Assembly: GCA_017525235.1 (NCBI GenBank)
Contig: JAFXTC010000013.1
Location: forward strand, 1 to 62,706
Source of the DNA: Bacteroidaceae bacterium
GTDB lineage: Bacteria; Bacteroidota; Bacteroidia; Bacteroidales; Bacteroidaceae
Direction: 5' to 3'
DNA: 62,706 nt
Shown: in pieces, positions 37,944-47,343 of the stretch
Layout of the letters: every line of letters starts with the position of its first letter
Numbering within the stretch: the first letter of the stretch is position 1
Notes under the pieces: generated by a model
What the model saw: the letters and a program-made list of their open reading frames with translations, nothing else
Told to the model about the DNA's origin: nothing
Databases searched by the model: none
Translations under genes and position numbers: made by a program

Positions 37944-40502
37944 ATGAAAAAGAAATCAATTATAAGCTTGCTTATCTGCTGCATGACATTGGGTATGGTT
38001 AATACGTCATGTAAAGATATGCTAACACCTGACAGTGAACGCCACGCCTATACTGTGGCTCAGGATTCCCTATACTCTTACTGGGGTATTCTAAAGTCTC
38101 TGCAAAACATTGCTGAGCGCTATGTGATTCTCAATGAGTGTCGTGGTGACTTGGTAGATGGAACCAGCTATGTAAGCGATACCATTGCAGCCATCATCAA
38201 CTTTGGTTTGGGTTATGAGGATAAATACAAAGACGGAGCATGTGCTTACCTAAAGGTCAGCGACTACTATCATGTAATCAACAGTTGTAATGCCTATATC
38301 GCCAAATGCGATACAGCCTTAAAGGTGTCTACCGGCCAACGTAAAAGTTACATGCTGCGAGAGTATTCACAGGTTCAGGCTATCCGTGCATGGGTTTATA
38401 TGCAATTGGTATATGCGTATGGAAAAGTGCCTTTCTATACCAAACCTCTGCTTACTACCAGCGACATCGAAGCCTTCATTTCCAATCCTGCTCATGCCAC
38501 GGTAGATGCTGCAACGTTGACAGATTCCTTGTGTAACAGTGAAGGAAGTGTCCGTTTGGAAGACATTTACTGGCATTTGGACGGAATGTTTGGCGATGAC
38601 AAGTATCCTGAGTACAACAACTATGGTGAAATAAATAGGGACAGAAGTCCGTTTGTGTGCCATAGCATGCGTGTAATGTTCCCGTTAGACGTGGTTCTTG
38701 GCGACCTATATTTGCTGAAAGGCGATCCGGAATCATGCAAGACAGCCGCCAAATACTATTACAAATTCCTGAACACAAAGTATTGTGGTCCTTTGGAAAT
38801 TAATAAATACTTCAGCACCGGTAATGTTATAGCAGGTGAAGATGAGCCACAATATTCATATTACTCAACTTCGGATGATAAGACTGACAATGGCATTCCA
38901 TATAAGGAGAAAGGTTTTGAATTTACCAGAGGACGCTACCGCCAAGAGGCCATTACCAGCATCCCCAGTAATAAGGGACGACTGGATGGAAACGTATTCA
39001 CCGACATCAACCGCCTTTTCGGTTTTGAGGCAAACCTGAGTGCAAGCGGTAGTGGTGATAACACCAGTTCAAATGTAAATTTGAGCTTCCTTGATAACGG
39101 CTACCGTCGCGAACTCATCCCCAGTAAAGGATATGAGGCACTTTGCGACAGCCAGAAGTTCGAGTGCTACATTGGCTCAAAGGCTGAAGATGCATATCAG
39201 AGTCTTGTTGTATTGCCAGGAGTAGGTGATGCGCGCCGTGCCTGGATTTATAATTCAGAAGGTAGTGTGAAAAATCCAAGGAGTAAGCAATACAACCTGC
39301 CTGTAGGCGATGATACTCAGTATGGAAAACTTGTCAGCAAGCAGAATCCTAAGGGTAGCTTTACTACTGTATATCCTATGATATATCGTAAGTCAACTAT
39401 CTGGTTGCGCTACGCAGAAGCTATCAACCGTGCCGGATATCCCAGCTATGCATTTGCCATTCTTAGAAACGGCTTGGCAAGTTACAACTATTATTGGTTC
39501 CCCCACTCTTTGACATCCTACCTTGAAGGAGAAGATGATATTGATATTGAAAATATTTTCTTCCCTTATCTTAACCCTTATACAAGCGATTATGACTATG
39601 CCGTTAAGGATTCTGCCTATTTATACAGAGAACTAGATAGTATAATGATTGGAGATACTCTTTACTATACATATAGAGCTTACGGACTGCCAGAATATGA
39701 CAAGGATGCAACGGAAGAGATTACCACTCTGGAAGGATTAAAGACATATATGGAAGAAAAGTTTAAGAATGATTCTATTGCAGCAAATGCGAACCTTGAA
39801 GAAGGAGCAACCCCAATTGCTGCAAAGCAATTTGAGCTTGAGAAGGTATACTTCCTCGCCAGGTCTTTCTGCAACCATCCTTCAGAGGAATGCCCGTCTG
39901 TACTTTGGTACTTGGATCGTCGCGAAGTAGACAAAGCAAGCATAGAAGCAAGCGATTTCCTTGACTTCAATGCCCAGCCCTACCTGGAGGGCTATCAGGG
40001 CACCATCCAACCTTACTTTAAGAAAAGTATCTACGAAGGTGGTGGTTTCAGCGAAGCTGCTGAGTACTATGTGATTAATAAGGTATATTATTTAACCATT
40101 GGTGTTCACCAGCGTGGATGCGGTATCTTAAGGCCTGATGAACGAGACTTTAAGACAGCTTATGACTACGTGGATATGGTTGCTAAGAAGATTAAGGAAA
40201 ATCATAATGTTGATGTTACCAAGGAACAGATATACGGAGAAGATAAAGATAACCCCATTGATAAGGAATGGATTATAGAAGCCGTTGAGGACCTTATCAT
40301 CGATGAGGATGCTCTGGAGCTTGCCTTTGAGGGATGCCGCTTCTCAGACCTTGCCCGTGTAGCTCTGCGACGCAACGATCCCAAATACTTGGCTGAGCGT
40401 GTAGCAAGACGAAGCACCGGTGACAAGAACAACCCCAATAGTGCTTTGTACAACCACCTCTCAAACAAGCAGAACTGGTATCTACCCTTCCCTGTTGAGT
40501 AA
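37944..40502 (+). CDS. SusD/RagB-type lipoprotein, second copy (unusually long)
   Basis: The lipobox is VNTSC (Cys23). The SusD signature AEALN-type helices appear as EYSQVQAIRAWVYMQLVYAYGKVPFYT, and late in the protein as DEDALELAFEGCRFSDLARVAL with a short tail after it. At 852 aa it exceeds most SusD proteins by 200-300 residues. The extra length lies mainly between about residues 480 and 700. It is the last gene of the operon; a terminator follows at 40526-40556. Confidence 0.9.
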   Translation: MKKKSIISLLICCMTLGMVNTSCKDMLTPDSERHAYTVAQDSLYSYWGILKSLQNIAERYVILNECRGDLVDGTSYVSDTIAAIINFGLGYEDKYKDGACAYLKVSDYYHVINSCNAYIAKCDTALKVSTGQRKSYMLREYSQVQAIRAWVYMQLVYAYGKVPFYTKPLLTTSDIEAFISNPAHATVDAATLTDSLCNSEGSVRLEDIYWHLDGMFGDDKYPEYNNYGEINRDRSPFVCHSMRVMFPLDVVLGDLYLLKGDPESCKTAAKYYYKFLNTKYCGPLEINKYFSTGNVIAGEDEPQYSYYSTSDDKTDNGIPYKEKGFEFTRGRYRQEAITSIPSNKGRLDGNVFTDINRLFGFEANLSASGSGDNTSSNVNLSFLDNGYRRELIPSKGYEALCDSQKFECYIGSKAEDAYQSLVVLPGVGDARRAWIYNSEGSVKNPRSKQYNLPVGDDTQYGKLVSKQNPKGSFTTVYPMIYRKSTIWLRYAEAINRAGYPSYAFAILRNGLASYNYYWFPHSLTSYLEGEDDIDIENIFFPYLNPYTSDYDYAVKDSAYLYRELDSIMIGDTLYYTYRAYGLPEYDKDATEEITTLEGLKTYMEEKFKNDSIAANANLEEGATPIAAKQFELEKVYFLARSFCNHPSEECPSVLWYLDRREVDKASIEASDFLDFNAQPYLEGYQGTIQPYFKKSIYEGGGFSEAAEYYVINKVYYLTIGVHQRGCGILRPDERDFKTAYDYVDMVAKKIKENHNVDVTKEQIYGEDKDNPIDKEWIIEAVEDLIIDEDALELAFEGCRFSDLARVALRRNDPKYLAERVARRSTGDKNNPNSALYNHLSNKQNWYLPFPVE

Positions 40503-40525
40503 TTTGTTTTCCACTATATTTCAAG

Positions 40526-40557
40526 CAAAGAGGCGTTCTAAGCGAGCGCCTCTTTCT
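40526..40557 (+). terminator. Terminator of the fasciclin-Sus operon
   Basis: AAAGAGGCG (40527-40535) pairs with CGCCTCTTT (40547-40555), followed by CTTGT. The stem is strong but the U tract is short. It sits 24 bases after the SusD stop. Confidence 0.65.
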
Positions 40558-40593
40558 TGTATACAAGACAATAAAAAATGAACCGCGAAAAAA

Positions 40594-41280
40594 ATGAACC
40601 TACTTGCAGATTTATATAACATCCTGATGCCACGCAGATGTGTGGTCTGCCAAACCATACTTGAACCCAGCGAACAATATCTGTGTACTGCCTGTTCCAT
40701 TCAAATGCCCCGCTATCCATTACATAGCATCGAGGATAACGAACCCTTGAGAAAAGCCTGGAATTTTGCACCCATACAATATGGCGCTACCTTATTATAT
40801 TATAGACATCATTCCAACTTTCACAAAATCATCACAAATATAAAATATAAAGGAAATGAACAACTAGGCATTAAAGTTGGAGAATGGGCAGCCATGGAGA
40901 TTGCACATCTGCAACTTGCAGAAAAAGTTGATGTCATTGTACCTGTTCCCTCAGATAAAAACAGAAAAAAGAAAAGAGGGTACAACCAAGCAGAATTGAT
41001 AGCAGAAGGTATGGGAAGAATTATGCAACGACCTGTTAAGAACTTTCTTGTAAAGAAAGAATCCGGGATGTCACAAACAAGACTGAACAAAACAGAACGA
41101 AGGGAAAATACTACAGGAAAATTTGAAGCCGACATTCCCCTACCATGGAGAGGAAAGCATATTCTTCTGGTTGACGATGTGCTGACAACAGGTGCGACAA
41201 TAGGCAACTGTGCCCAAGCCCTTCTTGCTGCCGATTCTCAAGCAAAAATAAGCATATTCCCTGTCGCTTACAACGCCTAA
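40594..41280 (+). CDS. comF: ComF family phosphoribosyltransferase-like protein
   Basis: The 228-aa protein has an N-terminal zinc-type pattern (CVVCQ and LCTAC, residues about 15-35) and a C-terminal PRTase fold with VDVIVPVPSDKNRKKKRGYNQ and the PRPP loop ILLVDDVLTTGAT (about 190-202). ComF proteins are cytoplasmic and linked to DNA uptake and fork repair in other bacteria; the reaction is unknown. It stands alone between two terminator or promoter regions. Confidence 0.9.
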   Translation: MNLLADLYNILMPRRCVVCQTILEPSEQYLCTACSIQMPRYPLHSIEDNEPLRKAWNFAPIQYGATLLYYRHHSNFHKIITNIKYKGNEQLGIKVGEWAAMEIAHLQLAEKVDVIVPVPSDKNRKKKRGYNQAELIAEGMGRIMQRPVKNFLVKKESGMSQTRLNKTERRENTTGKFEADIPLPWRGKHILLVDDVLTTGATIGNCAQALLAADSQAKISIFPVAYNA

Positions 41281-41324
41281 TGCTTCCACTTTGAACATTT
41301 TTGAACACTTTTTCTTACAAATCG

Positions 41325-41355
41325 TTTGCAGAATGAAAGAAATTATGTAATTTTG
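41325..41355 (+). promoter_or_regulatory. Promoter of gdhA
   Basis: TTTG (41325-41328), a 19-base spacer and TAATTTTG (41348-41355) give a leader of about 45 bases to the ATG at 41408. Confidence 0.75.
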
Positions 41356-41407
41356 CACCCGAAACATCAAACAACAAACAAAAGTATTAGTTAAAACACA
41401 TTCAGTA

Positions 41408-42745
41408 ATGGACGCAAAAAAAGTATTGGAAGACCTGAAAAGACGCTTCCCCAACGAGCCAGAGTATCATCAGGCTGTAGAAGAGGTTCTTGGTACAATC
41501 GAAGAAGAGTACAACAAGCATCCCGAGTTTGACAAAGTTAATCTGATTGAGCGCCTCTGTATCCCTGACAGAGTTTATCAGTTCCGTGTTACATGGATGG
41601 ATGACAAAGGCCAGATTCAGACGAACATGGGTTACCGTATCCAGCACAACAACGCCATTGGTCCCTACAAGGGCGGTATCCGTTTCCATAAGAGCGTAAA
41701 CTTGGGTATTCTAAAATTCCTTGCTTTCGAGCAGACTTTCAAGAACTCTTTGACAACTCTGCCCATGGGTGGCGGTAAGGGTGGTTCAGACTTCTCTCCC
41801 CGCGGCAAGAGCAATGCTGAGGTAATGCGTTTCTGCCAGGCTTTCATGCTGGAGTTGACACGTCACATTGGTCCCGATGTTGATGTTCCCGCTGGTGACA
41901 TCGGCGTAGGCGGTCGTGAAGTTGGTTACATGTTCGGTATGTACAAGAAGCTCACTCGCGAGTACAGCGGTGTGTTAACAGGTAAGGGCATCGAGTTCGG
42001 TGGTTCACTGATTCGTCCTGAGGCTACCGGTTACGGTACTGTTTACTTCCTGCGTGCCATGCTGAAGACTAAAGGCGACAGCGTAGAAGGCAAGAAGGTG
42101 CTGATCTCTGGTGCCGGTAACGTTGCCCAGTATGCTGCCGAGAAGGTACTGCAGTTGGGTGGTATTCCAATGACAATGTCTGACTCTGACGGTTACATCT
42201 ACGATCCCGATGGTATCACACGCGAGAAGCTGGATTACATCATGGAGCTGAAGAATGTATACCGTGGTCGTATTAAGGAATATGCCGACAAGTATCCTAC
42301 CGCTAAGTACGTAGCCGGTGCTAAGCCTTGGTTTGAGAAGGCCGACATTGCCCTGCCTTGCGCTACCCAAAACGAATTGAACGAAGAGGCTGCCAAGGCC
42401 TTGGTTGCAAACGGTGTAATTGCTGTTGCCGAGGGTGCCAACATGCCTACAACTCCCGAGGCTATCAAGGTATTCCAGCAAGCTAAGATTCTGTACTCAC
42501 CTGGTAAGGCTAGCAATGCCGGTGGTGTATCTGTATCTGGTTTGGAAATGTCTCAGAACTCTGAGCGTCTGAGCTGGTCAGCCGAGGAAGTTGACGCTAA
42601 GCTGCTCTGGATTATGGAGAACATCCATGAGAACTGCGTGAAGTATGGTACAGAGCCCGACGGTTACGTAAACTACGTAAAGGGCGCCAACGTTGCCGGT
42701 TTCATGAAAGTTGCCAAGGCCATGATGGCTCAGGGCATTGTGTAA
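41408..42745 (+). CDS. gdhA: NADP-type glutamate dehydrogenase
   Basis: This enzyme performs reductive amination of 2-oxoglutarate to glutamate, the main ammonia-assimilating route in gut Bacteroidales. The 445-aa length matches the hexameric 450-residue class. Motifs are GPYKGGIRFH, LPMGGGKGGSDF with the catalytic Lys region (about 116-128), PAGDIGVGGREVGYMFG (about 161-177) and the Rossmann loop ISGAGNVAQYA (about 233-243). It is monocistronic, bracketed by its own promoter and a strong terminator. Its codon use is strongly biased, as expected for a highly expressed gene. Confidence 0.97.
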   Translation: MDAKKVLEDLKRRFPNEPEYHQAVEEVLGTIEEEYNKHPEFDKVNLIERLCIPDRVYQFRVTWMDDKGQIQTNMGYRIQHNNAIGPYKGGIRFHKSVNLGILKFLAFEQTFKNSLTTLPMGGGKGGSDFSPRGKSNAEVMRFCQAFMLELTRHIGPDVDVPAGDIGVGGREVGYMFGMYKKLTREYSGVLTGKGIEFGGSLIRPEATGYGTVYFLRAMLKTKGDSVEGKKVLISGAGNVAQYAAEKVLQLGGIPMTMSDSDGYIYDPDGITREKLDYIMELKNVYRGRIKEYADKYPTAKYVAGAKPWFEKADIALPCATQNELNEEAAKALVANGVIAVAEGANMPTTPEAIKVFQQAKILYSPGKASNAGGVSVSGLEMSQNSERLSWSAEEVDAKLLWIMENIHENCVKYGTEPDGYVNYVKGANVAGFMKVAKAMMAQGIV

Positions 42746-42784
42746 GTTCGACTATAGATTATCTACCATAGCTATATATATGTG

Positions 42785-42826
42785 GAGCCTCAGTCTGGTA
42801 TATTACCAAACTGAGGCTCATTTTTA
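42785..42826 (+). terminator. Terminator of gdhA
   Basis: GAGCCTCAGT (42785-42794) pairs with ACTGAGGCTC (42810-42819), the inner bases extend the stem (TGGTA/TACCA), and ATTTTTAG follows. Confidence 0.85.
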
Positions 42827-42857
42827 GTTTAAGGGTTCAAGGGAGGGGTAAAGCATA

Positions 42858-42910
42858 AGTTCTAACGCCTAACGTCTAATTATCAATTATCAATTATCAA
42901 TTATCAATTT
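42858..42910. repeat. TATCAAT simple repeat upstream of the receiver/PEP-synthase-like gene
   Basis: Four to five near-perfect AATTATC/TATCAAT heptamers follow CTAACGCCTAACGTCTAA. They lie just upstream of the -7 box at 42918, where the -33 box would be, so copy number could alter this promoter. Confidence 0.65.
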
Positions 42911-42917
42911 TTTTTCG

Positions 42918-42926
42918 TAATTTTGC
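42918..42926 (+). promoter_or_regulatory. -7 box of the 42948 gene
   Basis: TAATTTTGC lies 21 bases before the ATG. No TTTG lies at the -33 position, which is occupied by the TATCAAT repeat. Confidence 0.6.
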
Positions 42927-42947
42927 CACAAAATTAGGAAAAAAGAA

Positions 42948-45923
42948 ATGCAACTGAAAGATACCTCATTCGTTGATTTGATGCTAAACCGCATCTGTAA
43001 CGTATTGCTGATTGCTAATCCGTATGATGCTTTCATGCTGGAAGACGACGGACGCGTAGATGAGAAGATATTCTCAGAATATGCCCGCCTAGGACTTCGC
43101 TTCCCTCCCCGATTCATCCAGGTTGCTAGCAAAGAAGAGGCAGAAAGACAGATGGCAGCAGGAAACATAGACCTTGTTATCTGTATGCCTGCTGCTGAGG
43201 ATAATAGTGTATTTGACATCGCACGCTCTATTAAGCAACTATATGTCAACATTCCTATTGTAGTACTGACCCCGTTCAGTCATGGTATCACCAAGCGTAT
43301 GCAGAACGAAGACCTGTCGGTCTTTGAATATGTATTCTGCTGGTTGGGTAACACTGAGTTGCTGTTGTCCATCATCAAGCTGATGGAAGACCGCATGAAC
43401 CTAGAGCACGACATTAGGAGTGCAGGCGTACAAATGATTCTAGTCGTAGAGGATAGTATTCGCTTTTACAGTAGTATCTTGCCCAGTTTGTATAACTTTG
43501 TCTTGCAGCAAAGCCTTGAGTTTGCTACAGAAGCGCTGAACACCAGTTTGGAGACGCTACGTATGCGTGGACGCCCAAAGATTGTACTGGCCCGCAACTA
43601 CGAGGAAGCATGGCTCCTGTACAGCAGGTTTGCCAACAACACATTGGGAGTTATCAGCGATTGCCGTTTCCCCATGACCCCTGATTCAGAGAAGGATGAA
43701 GATGCTGGTTTTAAGTTGCTGAGTTCCATACGCGCCAACGATCCCTACATACCCCTCATCCTTAACTCTTCGGAAGCGGAGAAGGCAAGACTGGCAGACA
43801 AATGTCACGCGCACTTTATCGACAAGAATTCCAAGAAAATGGCTGTTGACCTAAGAGGTCTTGTGCAGCGATTCTTTGGTTTTGGTGACTTTGTGTTCCG
43901 CAACCCAGACACAATGGAAGAGGTGGTTCGCATTCACAACCTTAAGGACTTGCAAAACAACATCATGACGGTTCCTGCCCGAAGCCTGCTTTACCACATC
44001 AGCCACAACAATGTAAGTCGTTGGCTAGCAAGTCGTGCTCTTTTCCCCATATCTGAGTTCTTGAAAAACATCACATGGGACAACCTGCAAGACGTAGATG
44101 CACACCGTCAGATTATTCTGGACGCCATAGTTGCCTACCGTAGAATGAAGAACCAGGGCGTTGTAGCTGTATTCCAACGCGAACGCTTTGACCAATACTC
44201 CAATTTTGCCCGTATCGGTGACGGAAGTTTAGGTGGGAAAGGTCGTGGTCTGGCCTTCATAGACCATATTCTTATGCGACATACCGACCTGAACGACTAC
44301 CCCGGCACACAGGTGCGTATTCCCAAGACGGTTGTTCTTTGCACCGATATTTTTGATGAGTTCATGGATACCAACGAACTCTATCAGATAGCACTTAGCG
44401 ACCTCCCCGACGAAACAATTCTGCAACATTTCTTAAGGGCACGCCTTCCTATGCGTCTCTTAGGCGACTTGGAGGCCTTCCTATCCGTAGTGAGTACCCC
44501 CATCGCAATACGTAGCAGTAGTTTGCTCGAAGACTCTCATTACCAACCGTTTGCAGGTGTTTACAGTACTTACATGATTCCGTATAGTTCAGATAAGTAC
44601 GAACGTCTTTCCATGTTAGCAGGCGCCATAAAAGCCGTCTACGCCAGTGTCTTCTACCAAGGGAGCAAGGATTACATGACAGCCACCAGCAACGTCATAG
44701 ATCAGGAAAAAATGGCTGTAATCCTACAGGAAGTGGTAGGCGAACAGCACGGAGACCGTTTCTACCCTGTCATAAGCGGTGTGGCACGCAGTATCAACTA
44801 CTACCCTATTGGCGACGAGAAAGCCGAGGAAGGCACCATCTCTTTGGCCATGGGGCTTGGAAAATACATTGTGGATGGTGGAGTTAGCTTGCGTGTATGC
44901 CCATACCATCCCCATCAGGTACTTCAGATGAGCGAAATGGAACTGGCACTTCGCGATACACAAACACACTTTTTAGCACTTAAAACCAAGGAAGAAGAAA
45001 GCGACAAGGAATTCAAGGTAGATGATGGATTCAATTTAGTTAAGGTCTCTGTTCGCGAAGCAGAACAAGACGGGACATTGCAGTGGATATCTTCAACCTT
45101 CGACCCCTATGACCAGTGCATCTACGATGGATATTATGAAGGAAAGAATCGTAAGATTATCTCTTTTGCCGGTGTACTGAAGCATGACGTATTCCCTCTG
45201 CCAGAAATCATGCAGAAAGTACTAAGGTATGGACAGAATGAGATGAAAAGGCCTGTGGAAATTGAGTTTGCGGTAAATCTGCATGCCGACAAAACAGGGG
45301 AGTTCTATATGCTTCAAATCCGTCCCATGGTGGACAACCGAATGGAACTAAACGAAGACATCACCCAAATTCCCGATGACCAATGTCTGCTACGCTCACA
45401 TAATGCCATCGGACAGGGAGTATTCACAGAAATTAGAGATGTAGTGTATGTGAAGACTGATGGGTACACACCCAGTCTGAATTATGAGATTGCAGAGGAG
45501 ATTGAGCGTATCAACCGAACGTTCCTCTCCACAAACAAACAGCCAAACGTCAATGACGAGAATGCTCAGCAAGGCCAAAACTACATCCTGATAGGTCCTG
45601 GACGTTGGGGAAGCAGCGATCCATGGCTGGGTGTTCCTGTTAAATGGCCACATATCAGCGCCTCGCAGATTATTGTTGAAGCAGGTTTGGATAACTATCA
45701 AGTCGACCCCAGTCAGGGTACTCACTTCTTTCAGAATCTGACATCGTTAGGTGTATGTTATCTTACTATAGATGCTTTCCGCGGTGATGGTATTTACCGT
45801 CAAGACATTCTCAATCAACTGCCTGCCGTCGAAGAGACCAAGCATGTTCGCCATGTACGTTTCCCTCAGCCATTGACCATAAAAGTTGACGGGTTCAAAA
45901 AAGAAGCAGTAGTAATGAGGTAA
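42948..45923 (+). CDS. Two receiver-like domains fused to a PEP-synthase-like ATP-grasp domain
   Basis: The 991-aa soluble protein has three parts. Residues about 15-150 look like a degenerate receiver domain. Residues about 162-305 form a better receiver-like domain with ED (168-169), a possible phospho-acceptor Asp238 (VISDCR), SS (274-275) and Lys293. From about 415 on it resembles the N-terminal nucleotide-binding domain of PEP synthase/pyruvate phosphate dikinase, with GGKGRGLAF, IRSSSLLEDSHYQPFAGVYS and late FAVNLHADKTGEFYMLQIRP. The swivelling phospho-histidine and PEP-binding domains of those enzymes are absent. Bacteroidota homologues exist as PEP/pyruvate-binding-domain proteins; the reaction is unknown. 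A Na+/alanine symporter gene follows after 8 bases. Confidence 0.85.
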   Translation: MQLKDTSFVDLMLNRICNVLLIANPYDAFMLEDDGRVDEKIFSEYARLGLRFPPRFIQVASKEEAERQMAAGNIDLVICMPAAEDNSVFDIARSIKQLYVNIPIVVLTPFSHGITKRMQNEDLSVFEYVFCWLGNTELLLSIIKLMEDRMNLEHDIRSAGVQMILVVEDSIRFYSSILPSLYNFVLQQSLEFATEALNTSLETLRMRGRPKIVLARNYEEAWLLYSRFANNTLGVISDCRFPMTPDSEKDEDAGFKLLSSIRANDPYIPLILNSSEAEKARLADKCHAHFIDKNSKKMAVDLRGLVQRFFGFGDFVFRNPDTMEEVVRIHNLKDLQNNIMTVPARSLLYHISHNNVSRWLASRALFPISEFLKNITWDNLQDVDAHRQIILDAIVAYRRMKNQGVVAVFQRERFDQYSNFARIGDGSLGGKGRGLAFIDHILMRHTDLNDYPGTQVRIPKTVVLCTDIFDEFMDTNELYQIALSDLPDETILQHFLRARLPMRLLGDLEAFLSVVSTPIAIRSSSLLEDSHYQPFAGVYSTYMIPYSSDKYERLSMLAGAIKAVYASVFYQGSKDYMTATSNVIDQEKMAVILQEVVGEQHGDRFYPVISGVARSINYYPIGDEKAEEGTISLAMGLGKYIVDGGVSLRVCPYHPHQVLQMSEMELALRDTQTHFLALKTKEEESDKEFKVDDGFNLVKVSVREAEQDGTLQWISSTFDPYDQCIYDGYYEGKNRKIISFAGVLKHDVFPLPEIMQKVLRYGQNEMKRPVEIEFAVNLHADKTGEFYMLQIRPMVDNRMELNEDITQIPDDQCLLRSHNAIGQGVFTEIRDVVYVKTDGYTPSLNYEIAEEIERINRTFLSTNKQPNVNDENAQQGQNYILIGPGRWGSSDPWLGVPVKWPHISASQIIVEAGLDNYQVDPSQGTHFFQNLTSLGVCYLTIDAFRGDGIYRQDILNQLPAVEETKHVRHVRFPQPLTIKVDGFKKEAVVMR

Positions 45924-45931
45924 ATAATAAT

Positions 45932-47329
45932 ATGAATTTCGATATATTAAACGCCATAAACGATGCACTTTGGACCTGTGTGGTAATACCCATGCTGGTA
46001 GGCTGCGCCCTGTATTTCACTTGGAATCTCAGATTCGTGCAGTTCACCATGCGGCCCACGATGTTACGAAACCTCTTCAAACCAAGCAGCGAGAGTGTCG
46101 AGAGCATCGGAAACGAGAAGATATCATCGTTCCAAGCTTTTGCCATCAGTCTTTCAAGTCGAGTAGGAACGGGTAACTTAGCTGGAGTGGCAAGTGCCAT
46201 ATTCGTTGGAGGTCCCGGAGCTGTGTTCTGGATGTGGGTTATGGCACTTTTGGGTGCAGCAACCGCCTTTATGGAAGCTACTCTGGCACAACTCTTCAAG
46301 CGGAAAGGCAAAGACAGTTTCTTCGGCGGGCCTGCCTATTACATGAAGTATGGCCTGAAGCGTCCCTGGATGGGCGTTCTCTTTGCCATCCTCATCATCT
46401 ATGGTTTTGGACTGGCAAACCAACTTGTGCAGAGCAATACACTTTGCGATGCCATCGGCAGTACATTTCATATTCCCGTGGAATATGCGGCCGTTGGGTT
46501 GACGCTGTTAACGCTGCTCATCATCTTTGGCGGCATCCTGCGTATTGCCCGCTTCTGTGCTTGGGTGGTACCCTTCATGGCCTTCGGCTATATCTTGCTG
46601 GCACTCTATATTTTAGTCATCAACATCACAGAAATTCCTGCCATGCTATCCCTCATCATTCGAAGTGCTTTCGGATGGGAACAGGCTGCAGGTGGTACCA
46701 TCGGTGTAGCCATCATGCAGGGTGTTAAGCGCGGGCTTTTCAGTAACGAGGCCGGTGAGGGAAGTGCTCCCAATGCCGCTGCCACAGCCACAATTCCGCA
46801 CCCCGTAACACAAGGACTTTTGCAGAGTCTCGGTGTCTTTACCGATACACTTGTTATCTGTACCTGCACTGCCTTCATCATCCTGTTGAGTGGGCTCTAT
46901 ACAAAAGAACATGGCTACGACGGGATTATCCTCACAGGTCACGCCATGGAAAGCCATTTGGGGAGTTTCGGCGGATGGTTTCTGTTTGCTTCTATTTTAT
47001 TCTTTGCATACAGCACCATCATTGCCAACTATTTCTACGGCGAAACAAATATTCGCTACATCACAAACAAGCCTTGGGCCGTTTTCCTGTTTCGTCTGTT
47101 GAGTGGAGTGATGGTCTTGATGGGCGGCTTCATGACCCTGCAACAGACTTGGAGCATTGTTGACCTCGCAATGGCATTCATGACAATTCTCAACCTCATC
47201 GCAGTCGTTTGGCTCAGCAAGTATGCATTCCGTCTGTTACAGGACTTCCACAAACAACGCAAGGAGGGCAAAGAACCCGTATTCCATAAAGAAATGTTCC
47301 CAGAAGCAGACATCGAAGGATGGGATTAA
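45932..47329 (+). CDS. Sodium/alanine symporter (AGCS family)
   Basis: The 465-aa inner-membrane protein has about ten hydrophobic segments and the family signatures SSRVGTGNLAGVASAIFVGGPGAVFWMW (residues about 75-102), FFGGPAYYMKYGL and GLFSNEAGEGSAPNAAATA (about 268-286). It imports alanine or glycine with sodium or protons. Starting 8 bases after the hybrid gene and ending 14 bases before thiD, it is the middle of a three-gene unit. Confidence 0.93.
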   Translation: MNFDILNAINDALWTCVVIPMLVGCALYFTWNLRFVQFTMRPTMLRNLFKPSSESVESIGNEKISSFQAFAISLSSRVGTGNLAGVASAIFVGGPGAVFWMWVMALLGAATAFMEATLAQLFKRKGKDSFFGGPAYYMKYGLKRPWMGVLFAILIIYGFGLANQLVQSNTLCDAIGSTFHIPVEYAAVGLTLLTLLIIFGGILRIARFCAWVVPFMAFGYILLALYILVINITEIPAMLSLIIRSAFGWEQAAGGTIGVAIMQGVKRGLFSNEAGEGSAPNAAATATIPHPVTQGLLQSLGVFTDTLVICTCTAFIILLSGLYTKEHGYDGIILTGHAMESHLGSFGGWFLFASILFFAYSTIIANYFYGETNIRYITNKPWAVFLFRLLSGVMVLMGGFMTLQQTWSIVDLAMAFMTILNLIAVVWLSKYAFRLLQDFHKQRKEGKEPVFHKEMFPEADIEGWD

Positions 47330-47343
47330 AACAAAAAAAAATA

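Noticed and set aside
34480-40502. Second Sus pair as a recent tandem duplication of the first
   Set aside because: SusC and SusD copies differ throughout in length and motifs; no long DNA identity was seen.
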